This document shows, in pieces, positions 8,128-15,738 of a stretch of 35,355 bases of DNA. The DNA lies in the NCBI GenBank assembly GCA_945870035.1, contig CAMBQQ010000037.1:1-35355 (forward strand), given 5' to 3'. A program made the translations under genes and the position numbers. Under the pieces are notes generated by a model. It worked only from the letters and a program-made list of their open reading frames with translations, did not search any database and was not told the origin of the DNA. Origin of the DNA: Rhizobium sp. Q54. GTDB lineage: Bacteria; Pseudomonadota; Alphaproteobacteria; Rhizobiales; Xanthobacteraceae. Position 1 is the first letter of the stretch. The number at the start of each line of letters is the position of its first letter.

Positions 8128-10524
8128 TCAGATTTTGCCCAGCGCCGCGAGAATCTTTCCGGGCGTGAAAGGCATGTCGGTCAGCGGCTGCGCATTGAGG
8201 GGCCGCAATGCGTCGTTGATGGCGTTCATGATGCAGGCCGGCGCGCCGGCGGTGCCGGCTTCGCCGGCGCCCTTGGCGCCAAGTTCCGAGTCGGCGGTGG
8301 GCGAGACGACATGGCCACAGTCGATGTCCGGCATTTCCACCGCCATCGGCACCAGATAATCGGCCATGTTGCCGTTGAGCATCTGCCCGCGTTCGTCATA
8401 GAGGCATTGCTCGAACAAAGCCGCGCCGATGCCCTGCACGACGCCGCCGCGGATTTGTTCGTTGACCAGTTGCGGGTTGATGATGGTGCCGCAATCCTCG
8501 ACGCACCAGTGCCGCAGCAGCTTGACGAAGCCGGTGTCGGTATCGACCTCGAGATAGCTTGCCTGAATGCCGTTGGTAAAAGCGAACGGCCAGGCGCGCG
8601 GCACGTAATGGCGCGTCACCATCAGTTCGGCTTGGAAGCCGGGCGGCAGCGTGTCGGGGCGGAAATAGGCGACACGCGCCAGCTCATCGAGGCCGAGCCG
8701 TTCCGCGCCGGTGACTTTGTCGACGACGATGCCGTTGCGGATGTCGAGGTCTTCCGGCTTGGCCTGCAGCATCGCGCCCGCCACCGCCAGAACATTGCCG
8801 CGCAGCGCTTTACCGGCCTGCCACGCCGCTTCGCCGCCAATGCCGGCGGCGCGCGAGGCCCAGGTGCCGCCGCCATAGGGCGTGTTGTCGGTGTCGCCGG
8901 TGACGACGCGGACACGGTCCATCGACACGCCGAACGAGGAAGCGACGCATTGCGCCAGTACGGCTTCGGCGCCCTGGCCCTGTTCGGTGACGCCGGAGTG
9001 AATGGTGATCGCGCCTTGCGCGTCGAGCTTCACCGTGGCGCCGTCCTGCGACGTGATCTTGGCGCCGCCGACGCCATAGAACGCCGCCGACGGATTGGTG
9101 ACCTCGATGAAACTGGCAAAGCCGATGCCGCGATAGATGCCTTTGTCGCGCAGCGCCTTCTGCTCGGCGCGCAGGCCGGCATAGTTGATCATCGTGTCGA
9201 GATGGGCCAGCGCCTCGTGATGCGAGAGCTGCTCGAGCTTGAGGCCGGACGCGGTCTGCGCCGGATAGCCGTCATCGGGAAACAGGTTGCGGCGGCGGAT
9301 TTCCAGCGGGTCCATGCCGATTTTCGCCGCGGCAAGTTCAACCAGGCCCTCGGTGACGGCGACGGCGACCGGATGGCCGACGGCGCGGTACTGGCACATC
9401 ACGTTTTTGTTCTGGAAGACGACGCGCGTCTGCGCCCGATAGTTCGGGCAGTTGTACGGGCCGCCGGTCAGATTGACGACCTGGTTGGCTTCGATGCCGG
9501 AGGTGCGCGGATAGACCGAGTAGGGGCCGATGCCGGTCAAGTCGTCGATCTCGAAGGCGGTGATGACGCCGTCCTTGGTGACGCCGATCTTGCCCTTGAT
9601 GCGGTGGTCGCGCGCATGAATGTCGGTGACGAAACTCTCGATGCGGTCGGCGACGAACTTCACCGGCCGCTTCAGCATCTTGGAGAGTGCGACCGTCGCC
9701 ATCTCGTCGGCATAAGTGTGCACCTTGATGCCGAACGAGCCGCCGACGTCCTTGGTCATCACGCGCACCTGCGATTCGGACAAATCGAGATGCTTGGCGA
9801 ACAGGTTCTGCATCATGTGCGGCGCCTGCGTCGCGTGATAGACGGTCATGCGCTGTTCGCTGGCGTTCCAGTCGGCGACGATGGCGCGGCCTTCGGTGCA
9901 GACGCCGGTGTGGCGGCCGGTGACGAAGGTGGCTTCCACTACGGCATCGGCGTCGGCGAAGGCCTTGCCGACGTCGCCGACATCGAGCTTGCGCTCGAAG
10001 CACAGATTGTCGCCGAGGCTGTCGTGGATCACCGGCGTGCCCGCATCGAGCGCGGTTTCCGGATCGGTGACGGCGGGCAGCTCCTCGTAGGCAATGTCGA
10101 TCAGTTCGCAGGCGTCTTCGGCCTGCGCACGGGTGCGCGCGACCACGGCGCAGACCGCTTCGCCCTGCCAGCAGGCGCGTTCGATCGCGATTGGCGCTTG
10201 CGGCGCCGACTTGATACCCTTGAGATGGGTCAGGACGCCGATCCACGGCGTCATCGTCTTGGCGAGTTCGGCGCCGGTGACGACGGCGACCACGCCGGGC
10301 GCTTTTTTCGCTGCGTCGGTCGCAATCGACACGATGCGCGCATGCGCATGCGGCGAACGCAAATAAGCGACATGTGTCATGCGCGGCAGCGTGACGTCGC
10401 TGATGTACTGGCCGCGGCCTTGCGTCAGCCGTTGCAGGTTCGGCCGCGGCACGGCGCGGCCGATATAGGAGTTCGGCCGGTCGAGCACGGAGAGGACGGG
10501 CGGCGTGTCGGCGGTGATTTTCAT
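8128..10524 (-). CDS. Molybdenum hydroxylase large subunit (xanthine/aldehyde oxidase family, CoxL-like)
   Basis: This 798-residue protein is the molybdopterin-binding subunit of a three-subunit molybdenum hydroxylase, which puts an oxygen from water onto a carbon of an aldehyde or N-heterocycle. Visible parts are the N-terminal RPNSYIGRAVPRPN---LTQGRGQYISD, the segment TKDVGGSFGIKVHTY, the MCQYRAVGHPVA loop, the SGVTEQGQGAEAVLAQ segment, and the C-terminal GAKGAGEAGTAG that carries the catalytic Glu. It lacks the AYRCSFR active-site loop of true (form I) carbon monoxide dehydrogenase. The start at 10524 overlaps the small-subunit stop by four bases (ATGA). Substrate unknown. Confidence 0.92.
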   Translation of the reverse strand: MKITADTPPVLSVLDRPNSYIGRAVPRPNLQRLTQGRGQYISDVTLPRMTHVAYLRSPHAHARIVSIATDAAKKAPGVVAVVTGAELAKTMTPWIGVLTHLKGIKSAPQAPIAIERACWQGEAVCAVVARTRAQAEDACELIDIAYEELPAVTDPETALDAGTPVIHDSLGDNLCFERKLDVGDVGKAFADADAVVEATFVTGRHTGVCTEGRAIVADWNASEQRMTVYHATQAPHMMQNLFAKHLDLSESQVRVMTKDVGGSFGIKVHTYADEMATVALSKMLKRPVKFVADRIESFVTDIHARDHRIKGKIGVTKDGVITAFEIDDLTGIGPYSVYPRTSGIEANQVVNLTGGPYNCPNYRAQTRVVFQNKNVMCQYRAVGHPVAVAVTEGLVELAAAKIGMDPLEIRRRNLFPDDGYPAQTASGLKLEQLSHHEALAHLDTMINYAGLRAEQKALRDKGIYRGIGFASFIEVTNPSAAFYGVGGAKITSQDGATVKLDAQGAITIHSGVTEQGQGAEAVLAQCVASSFGVSMDRVRVVTGDTDNTPYGGGTWASRAAGIGGEAAWQAGKALRGNVLAVAGAMLQAKPEDLDIRNGIVVDKVTGAERLGLDELARVAYFRPDTLPPGFQAELMVTRHYVPRAWPFAFTNGIQASYLEVDTDTGFVKLLRHWCVEDCGTIINPQLVNEQIRGGVVQGIGAALFEQCLYDERGQMLNGNMADYLVPMAVEMPDIDCGHVVSPTADSELGAKGAGEAGTAGAPACIMNAINDALRPLNAQPLTDMPFTPGKILAALGKI

Positions 10525-11015
10525 GGCTTCGCCCCGTGCCGTGCTTTCGCCACCGACTCCACCGCGTCGACGATGGCGTGAAAGCCGGTGCAGCGGCAGA
10601 AATTGCCGGAAATGTGCTCGCGGATTTCCTCGCGGCTTGGCACGCCGTCGCGGTTGAGCAGGTCCTGCGCCGCCGTCAGCATGCCCGGCGTGCAGAAGCC
10701 GCACTGCAAGGCATTGCGCTGTTCGAATGCCGCCTGCAAATCGGCAAGCTCGCCTGAATCCGACAGGCCTTCGATGGTTTCAACCACCGCGCCGTCGCAT
10801 TGTGCCGCCAGCATCAGGCAGCCGCGCACGATGACGCCATCGACGCGCATGGTGCAGGCGCCGCAGACGCCGTGCTCGCAGCCGACATGGCTGCCGGTCA
10901 GCCCGAGATCGTCGCGCACGAAATCGACCAGCGACTTGCGCGCCTCGACGCGCTCGACAATGCGCTCGCCATTGACGGTGAGGGCGATGTCGATATCCAT
11001 GCTCATGTCGCTCAT
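10521..11015 (-). CDS. Molybdenum hydroxylase small subunit, (2Fe-2S) protein (CoxS-like)
   Basis: This 164-residue iron-sulfur subunit passes electrons from the molybdenum site to FAD. The plant-ferredoxin-like cluster ligands are in GCEHGVCGACTMRVDG with a following CLML. The second [2Fe-2S] helical domain has CGFCTPGM and CRCTGF. Both sets of four Cys are complete and the length is normal. It starts at 11015 and its ATG overlaps the stop of the medium subunit by four bases; its own stop overlaps the large subunit start. The gene order medium-small-large is the coxMSL order. Confidence 0.94.
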   Translation of the reverse strand: MSDMSMDIDIALTVNGERIVERVEARKSLVDFVRDDLGLTGSHVGCEHGVCGACTMRVDGVIVRGCLMLAAQCDGAVVETIEGLSDSGELADLQAAFEQRNALQCGFCTPGMLTAAQDLLNRDGVPSREEIREHISGNFCRCTGFHAIVDAVESVAKARHGAKP

Positions 11016-11851
11016 AGCCGCTGCTCCATCAATTGCGCGGCGACGCGCCGCAGCAGCACGCCGGCGAGATGTTTCTTCACAGCTCCGGTCGCCTGAATGT
11101 CGTCATGCGGATCGAGGTCGAGCGCCGCCACCGCGCCATCGACATCGCCGCGCGCCAATGCCGCTTCGGATTTCCCGGCGCGCAGCGGCGTGTTGGCGAC
11201 GCCGAAATAAGCCAGCCGCACATCCTTCAAGCCTTTGCCGTCGGCGCGCGCCGACGCGGCAAGACCGACAATGGCGTAGTCGCCGTGCCGCCGCGCCAGT
11301 TCGGAAAAGCCGATGCGCGTGTTGGCGTCCGCCGCCGGCAGACGGATGGCGGTTAATATTTCCTGCGGGCCAAGCGCGGTTTCGTACAGGCCCTTGAAAT
11401 AATCGCCGGCCTTGATGGTGCGCTTGCCCTTGGGGCCGTGCGCGTCCACTTCGCCGTCGAGCGCCAGCAGGCAGGCCGGCAGTTCCGCCGCCGGATCGGC
11501 AAAGGCGATCGAGCCGCCCAAGGTGCCGCGGTTGCGTATGGCGGGATGGCCGATGAACGGCATGGCGCGCGCGATCAGCGGCGCGTGTTTGGCGATTGTC
11601 GCGGAGCGTTCAGCCTGGACGTGGCGCGCCAGCGCGCCGATTTCAATGGAGCCGTTTTGATGGGCAATGCCGTCGAGCCCGCTGAGGCCATTGATGTCGA
11701 TGAGCAGGCCCGGCGCCGACAATCGCATGTTCAAGGTCGCCATCAGGCTCTGCCCACCGGCGAGCAGCCGGGCGTCGGGGTTCTCGCCCAACAGCGCAAT
11801 GGCCTCGTCGAGCGAGCGCACCTTCTTGTACGCAAACGGTGCCGGCTTCAC
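11012..11851 (-). CDS. Molybdenum hydroxylase medium subunit, FAD-binding (CoxM-like)
   Basis: This 279-residue flavoprotein subunit hands electrons from the iron-sulfur clusters to an acceptor. FAD-binding segments AGGQSLMATLNMRL (about residues 31-44) and RNRGTLGGSIAFADPAAELPA (about 107-127) are clear, followed by the C-terminal CO-dehydrogenase flavoprotein domain. The start codon is GTG at 11851 with AGGGGGAAAC just upstream. It is the first gene of the reverse transcript running through the small and large subunits and probably on to the cyclase. No chaperone (CoxD/XdhC-like) or cofactor genes are adjacent, so maturation must depend on genes elsewhere. Confidence 0.92.
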   Translation of the reverse strand: MKPAPFAYKKVRSLDEAIALLGENPDARLLAGGQSLMATLNMRLSAPGLLIDINGLSGLDGIAHQNGSIEIGALARHVQAERSATIAKHAPLIARAMPFIGHPAIRNRGTLGGSIAFADPAAELPACLLALDGEVDAHGPKGKRTIKAGDYFKGLYETALGPQEILTAIRLPAADANTRIGFSELARRHGDYAIVGLAASARADGKGLKDVRLAYFGVANTPLRAGKSEAALARGDVDGAVAALDLDPHDDIQATGAVKKHLAGVLLRRVAAQLMEQRL

Positions 11852-11983
11852 GTTTCCCCCTTTTTAGTTTTTCTTATTGTGACCGAGAAGAAGCCCGCGT
11901 CAATGCGGGGGTGGCTGCGAACCGTCTCGCGGTGCGCTTTATTGCCGCGTATAAGACAAGCGCGTTTTCGACAGGGGGAAATC

Positions 11984-12772
11984 ATGAGCCAGGAATTCAC
12001 CGGCAAGGTCATCGTCGTCACCGGTGGCAGCCGCGGCATCGGCCGGGCGATCGCGGCGGCCTTCGCGCGCGACGGCGCGCAGACGGTGCTGGCGGCGGCG
12101 AGCGCCGCCAATCTGGCCGAAGCCGCCAAGGCCATTACAGCGGCGGGCGGCCTCGCGCCGATGACCATCGCCGGCGATTTGCGCACTTTGGAGGGCTGCC
12201 AGCAGCTGTTCGATCAGGTCAATGCGCGCTTCAAGCGCTGCGACGTGCTGGTCAACAATGCCGGCGCCACCAAGGGCGGCAAGTTTTCCGACCAGCCCGA
12301 CAGCGACTGGACCGACGGCTTCGCCCTGAAATTTTTCGGCGCCATGCGGCTGACGCGGCTGTTCTGGTCGCTGTTGAAAGAGGCGCACGGCAACATCATC
12401 AATGTCATCGGCGGCGCGTCGCGCACGCCTGGACCGGAGTTTCTGGTCGGCGGCGCGGTCAATGCCGCCTTCGCCAACTTTTCCAAGGGGCTCGCCAAAA
12501 TGGGCAACGACGATGACATCAACATCAATGTCATTCATCCCGGCTCGACGCAGACCGACCGCATCGAGATGCTGTTTGCGCAATATGCCAAGGCGCAGGA
12601 CAAGACGGTCGAGCAGGTGCGCGCCGAGGCTTTGAGCAAGAGCGGCCTGCGCCGTCTGGGCCAGCCGGAAGATTCCGCCGAGCTGGCGGTATTCCTGGCC
12701 AGCGACAAAGCGCGTCACATTCACGGCACCGCGATTGCCGTCGATGGCGGCGCCACGCCGGGGTATTATTAG
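11984..12772 (+). CDS. SDR-fold protein lacking the Ser-Tyr-Lys triad
   Basis: This 262-residue protein has a normal SDR cofactor site, TGGSRGIG at residues 13-20, the NNAGATKGG motif, and a C-terminal IAVDGGATPGYY. Where active SDRs have Ser and then YxxxK, this one reads NVIGGASRT and FLVGGAVNAAFANFSKG, so Tyr and Lys are replaced by Gly and Asn in the natural alignment with YSASKAALANFTKG. It may be a non-classical SDR using other residues, or a binding protein. I chose the ATG at 11984 (AGGGGGAAATC upstream); the frame is open back to 11438 but this overlaps the divergent CoxM-like gene. It stands alone on the forward strand. Confidence 0.85.
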   Translation: MSQEFTGKVIVVTGGSRGIGRAIAAAFARDGAQTVLAAASAANLAEAAKAITAAGGLAPMTIAGDLRTLEGCQQLFDQVNARFKRCDVLVNNAGATKGGKFSDQPDSDWTDGFALKFFGAMRLTRLFWSLLKEAHGNIINVIGGASRTPGPEFLVGGAVNAAFANFSKGLAKMGNDDDININVIHPGSTQTDRIEMLFAQYAKAQDKTVEQVRAEALSKSGLRRLGQPEDSAELAVFLASDKARHIHGTAIAVDGGATPGYY

Positions 12773-12793
12773 CTCGCCGCACAACTATTTGCC

Positions 12794-12875
12794 GTCATGC
12801 CCGGCCTTGTGCCGGGCATCCACGTCTTTTTTAAGCAAGCAAGTCGTGGATGGCCGGGACAAGCCCGGCCATGAC
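12794..12875. repeat. Large imperfect inverted repeat between convergent genes
   Basis: Two 31-base arms (12794-12824 and 12845-12875) beginning GTCATG and ending ATCCACG pair with only a few mismatches. Each arm has its own small hairpin (GCCCGGC/GCCGGGC type). The 20-base loop carries a CTTTTTT run. It fills the gap between two convergent genes and can act as a two-way terminator. The wording is that of a repeat widespread in Hyphomicrobiales genomes. Confidence 0.8.
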
Positions 12876-12894
12876 GCATTAATAAACGGCGCCG

Positions 12895-13800
12895 CTACCC
12901 CACAATCTTCTTCACTATATCGATCGCGCGCCGCAGCAACGTCTCCGACGCTTCCTGCGTGCGGAAGGCGGCGTGCGAGGTCAGCGTCACGTTCGGCAAT
13001 TGCGCCAGCGTATTGTCGGCCTTCAGCGGCTCGGCGTGGAACACGTCGAGGCCGGCGTGGCGGATATGGCCGCTCTTGAGCGCCGCGATCAACGCCGCCT
13101 CGTCGACCAGCGCGCCGCGCGCGGTGTTGACGAGAATGACGCCGGACTTCATCTGGGCGATGCGTTCCGGCGAGAGAAATCCGCGGGTCTCGTCGCCGAG
13201 CGTCAGGTGCAGCGATATCACGTCGGACTGCTTGAGCAGCGTGTCGAGATCGACCAGAGGAACCGGCGCGTCCGTACGCGCGGTGCGGTTATAGGCGATC
13301 ACTTTCATGCCGAGGCCTTGCGCCATGCGCGCGACTTCGCCGCCGATGCCGCCAAGCCCGATGAGGCCGAGCGTCTTGCCGTAAAACTGAAAACCCTCCG
13401 CCGGCGACCAAACACCGCTACGCACTTCGCGGTCCATGCGCGCGACATCGCGCCCGGCGGCCAGCATCAAGGCCATTGTGTGCTCGGCGACCGCGATGTC
13501 GCCATAGCCCTTGATGGTGTGCACGGTGATGCCGCGGTCTTTCAGCTCTGCGATGTTCATGTAGCTCGCGGCACCGGTGCCGAGGAACACGATGTGCTTG
13601 AGCGATTTGCAGCGCTCGACCAGTTCGGTCGGCATATAGGAGTGATCGTCGAGCGCGATCTCGTAGCCGGCCAGCACCAGCGGCAGTTCCTCGCGCTTGA
13701 ACGGCGCGGTGTTGACGTCGATCGCTGGATCGTCGGGACGAATGACCCGGGCCCAGACCTGGTCGAGCTGGTCGTTGCAGTCGATAAAAATGGATTTCAT
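12895..13800 (-). CDS. D-2-hydroxyacid dehydrogenase, NAD-dependent
   Basis: This 301-residue protein is a second member of the D-2-hydroxyacid dehydrogenase family in the window. The cofactor motif is GLIGLGGIGGEVARMAQ. The catalytic Arg is in VNTARGALVDEAAL, Glu in LDVFHAEP, and the position of the catalytic His reads LTSHAAF. The N-terminal domain starts MKSIFIDCND, which sets the start at 13800; the frame is open to 13950 but no homology-like sequence is there. It is divergent from the fumarylacetoacetate hydrolase-family gene across 139 bases, which must hold both promoters. The closest general description is phosphoglycerate dehydrogenase-like or hydroxypyruvate reductase-like; the substrate is unknown. 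Confidence 0.87.
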   Translation of the reverse strand: MKSIFIDCNDQLDQVWARVIRPDDPAIDVNTAPFKREELPLVLAGYEIALDDHSYMPTELVERCKSLKHIVFLGTGAASYMNIAELKDRGITVHTIKGYGDIAVAEHTMALMLAAGRDVARMDREVRSGVWSPAEGFQFYGKTLGLIGLGGIGGEVARMAQGLGMKVIAYNRTARTDAPVPLVDLDTLLKQSDVISLHLTLGDETRGFLSPERIAQMKSGVILVNTARGALVDEAALIAALKSGHIRHAGLDVFHAEPLKADNTLAQLPNVTLTSHAAFRTQEASETLLRRAIDIVKKIVG

Positions 13801-13939
13801 GGTGGCCTGGCCCAAATCGGTAGCGTAAGCCAATAGCGGCTTGCGCGAGGGTCCGTCAACAACGGCAATGCGTCCCCGGCGTTGACGGCCCGCCGGGCCC
13901 GGAATACATGCTGCGGGCGCATGATGCAGCAAGGTCTGG

Positions 13940-14818
13940 ATGCCTTCCATGAAGCTGGCGAGCTACAAGGTGCGGGGACGCGACAGCTTCGGCGCCGTCA
14001 TCGGCGAGGGCGCCGCGCTCGGCGTCGTCGATCTGAAGACGCGATTGGCGCCCCGCTTCAACAGTGTGCTCGATCTGTTGCGCGACGACGGTCTTGAGGT
14101 CGCGCGCGCCGCCTTGCAGGGCGTGCGCGCCGATTTCCCTGCCGCCGACGTCGAATGGCTGGCGCCGGTTCTGGCGCCGGAAAAGATTTTATGCATCGGC
14201 ATCAACTACGCCAACCGCAACGCCGATTACAGCGACCAGGATGTGCCGAAATATCCCAGCATGTTCTACCGCGCGCCGGGCTCGCTCAGCCCGCATCAGG
14301 GACCGATCGTGTTGCCGCACGAATCCGAACAGCTCGACTACGAAGGCGAGATCGCATTGGTGATCGGCAAAGAGGGCCGCCGCATCGCGCAGGCCGATGC
14401 GCTCTCGCACGTAGCCGGTGTCACTCTGTGCAACGAGGGCACCATTCGCGATTGGATTCGCCACGGCAAGTTCAACGTCACGCAGGGCAAGAACTGGGAT
14501 AACAGCGGCAGCATCGGCCCCTGGCTGGTGACTTCCGATGAAATCGATCTGGCCAAGCCGCTGCACATTACGGTCAGCATCAATGGCGAGATCACCCAGG
14601 ACGACACCACCGCCAGCATGATAAAGTCATTCGCGGAACTGATCGCCTATGTCAGCACGTTCATGACGCTGAAGCCCGGCGACATCATCGTCACCGGCAC
14701 GCCGATCAAGCGCGTGCCGCGGGCCGATCCGCCGGTGTGGTTGAAGGCAGGCGATACAATCGAAATCTCGGTTCCCGAAATCGGCACATTGCGTAACACG
14801 GTGGTGGCGGAGTCATGA
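13940..14818 (+). CDS. Fumarylacetoacetate hydrolase family protein
   Basis: This 292-residue protein is of the FAH superfamily, metal-dependent hydrolases, decarboxylases or isomerases acting on beta-diketo acids from ring cleavage. An N-terminal small domain is followed by CIGINYANRNAD, the metal-ligand segment DYEGEIALVIGKEGR, VTQGKNWDNSGSIGPWLV, and the closing GDIIVTGTP. The start at 13940 has AAGG five bases upstream; a second ATG at 13949 is possible. The stop overlaps the start of aroE by four bases (ATGA). With the zeta GST at 1457 it could form the isomerase/hydrolase pair of a gentisate- or homogentisate-like route; acylpyruvase or 2-hydroxyhepta-2,4-diene-dioate isomerase activities are alternatives. 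Confidence 0.88.
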   Translation: MPSMKLASYKVRGRDSFGAVIGEGAALGVVDLKTRLAPRFNSVLDLLRDDGLEVARAALQGVRADFPAADVEWLAPVLAPEKILCIGINYANRNADYSDQDVPKYPSMFYRAPGSLSPHQGPIVLPHESEQLDYEGEIALVIGKEGRRIAQADALSHVAGVTLCNEGTIRDWIRHGKFNVTQGKNWDNSGSIGPWLVTSDEIDLAKPLHITVSINGEITQDDTTASMIKSFAELIAYVSTFMTLKPGDIIVTGTPIKRVPRADPPVWLKAGDTIEISVPEIGTLRNTVVAES

Positions 14819-15738
14819 GCGAGCGCAAGCTAGTCTGCGTCATCGGTTGGCCGGCGGGGCATTCGCGCTCGCCTCTGATCCACAATTACTGGATCAAGAA
14901 GCACGGCATCGATGCCGAATATCGCATGGAGCCGGTGGCGCCGGAGCAGTTTCCCGACTTCATCGAGAATTTGCGTTTCAACGGCTATGTCGGCTGCAAC
15001 ATCACCGTGCCGCACAAGCAGGTGGCGCTTGAGTTGTCGCTGCCGGACGAGCGCGCCAAGGGCGTCGGCGCGGCGAATTGCCTGTGGTTCGACGGCGACA
15101 AATTGCGTTCGACCAATACGGACGTCGAAGGCTTCCTCGGCAATCTCGATGCCTCGACGCCGGGCTGGGACCGCGGGCTGGAAAGCGCGATGGTTCTCGG
15201 GGCAGGGGGCGGCGCACGCGCCGTGGTTTATGGCCTGCTGCAACGCGACGTGCAGCGCGTCTACGTCGTCAATCGCACGATCGAGCGCGCCGAGGCTTTG
15301 CGCAAGGCGTTCGGGCCGCGCGTCCATCCTGTTGGCTGGAACGAGGTCACCGGGCTGCTCGGCGACGTTGGTCTTCTGGTCAACACGACATCGCTCGGCA
15401 TGGTCGGTCAGCCGCCTTTGGAGATCAATCTGCGCTGCCCGGCCTCGCTGGTGGTGGCGGATCTGGTGTATGTGCCGCTGGAAACCGGCCTGCTGGCGGC
15501 GGCGCGCGAGCGCGGCCTGCGTACGGCCGATGGCCTCGGCATGTTGCTGCATCAGGCGGTGCGCGGTTTCAGTCTCTGGTTCGGCGTCACGCCGGAAGTG
15601 ACGCCGGAGTTGCGTGCGCTGGTCGAAGCCGACCTGGCGGCGACCGCGCCGGCTAAGCCTGCTGCCGACGCCGCGGCATCGAAGACGCCGAAAGTTCGCG
15701 GTCCGAAAGGCTCGCGCAAGACGCCGCGCAATAATTAG
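14815..15738 (+). CDS. aroE: Shikimate dehydrogenase (AroE family)
   Basis: This 307-residue protein is an NADP-dependent shikimate/quinate dehydrogenase. Shikimate-binding SRSPLIHN lies near residue 17, NITVPHK supplies the catalytic Lys and NTDVEGF the catalytic Asp. GAGGGARAVV is the cofactor loop, followed by VNRT, which fits NADP preference. GMLLHQAVRGFSLWFG is the C-terminal substrate helix. Compared with the usual 270-280 residues it has a basic, Ala/Pro/Lys-rich tail of about 30 residues. It is translationally coupled to a fumarylacetoacetate hydrolase-family gene, which suggests a catabolic paralogue (quinate/shikimate or related hydroxyaromatics), though it could be the only aroE of the genome. 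Its stop overlaps the convergent dnaE2 stop by four bases. Confidence 0.88.
   Translation: MSERKLVCVIGWPAGHSRSPLIHNYWIKKHGIDAEYRMEPVAPEQFPDFIENLRFNGYVGCNITVPHKQVALELSLPDERAKGVGAANCLWFDGDKLRSTNTDVEGFLGNLDASTPGWDRGLESAMVLGAGGGARAVVYGLLQRDVQRVYVVNRTIERAEALRKAFGPRVHPVGWNEVTGLLGDVGLLVNTTSLGMVGQPPLEINLRCPASLVVADLVYVPLETGLLAAARERGLRTADGLGMLLHQAVRGFSLWFGVTPEVTPELRALVEADLAATAPAKPAADAAASKTPKVRGPKGSRKTPRNN

Noticed and set aside
7600-10581. Very long open frame of 993 codons on the forward strand
   Set aside because: It lies antisense to the cyclase and molybdenum hydroxylase genes, whose motifs are unmistakable; the translation is Arg/Asp/Gly/His-rich low-information sequence typical of an antisense frame in high-GC DNA.
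8128-11851. Aerobic carbon monoxide dehydrogenase (CoxMSL)
   Set aside because: Gene order fits, but the large subunit lacks the form I active-site loop AYRCSFR, so CO oxidation is not supported.
13856-13895. GTCAAC...GTTGAC inverted repeat in the divergent gap before the FAH-family gene
   Set aside because: Six-base arms over about 20 bases could arise by chance; mentioned only as a possible operator.
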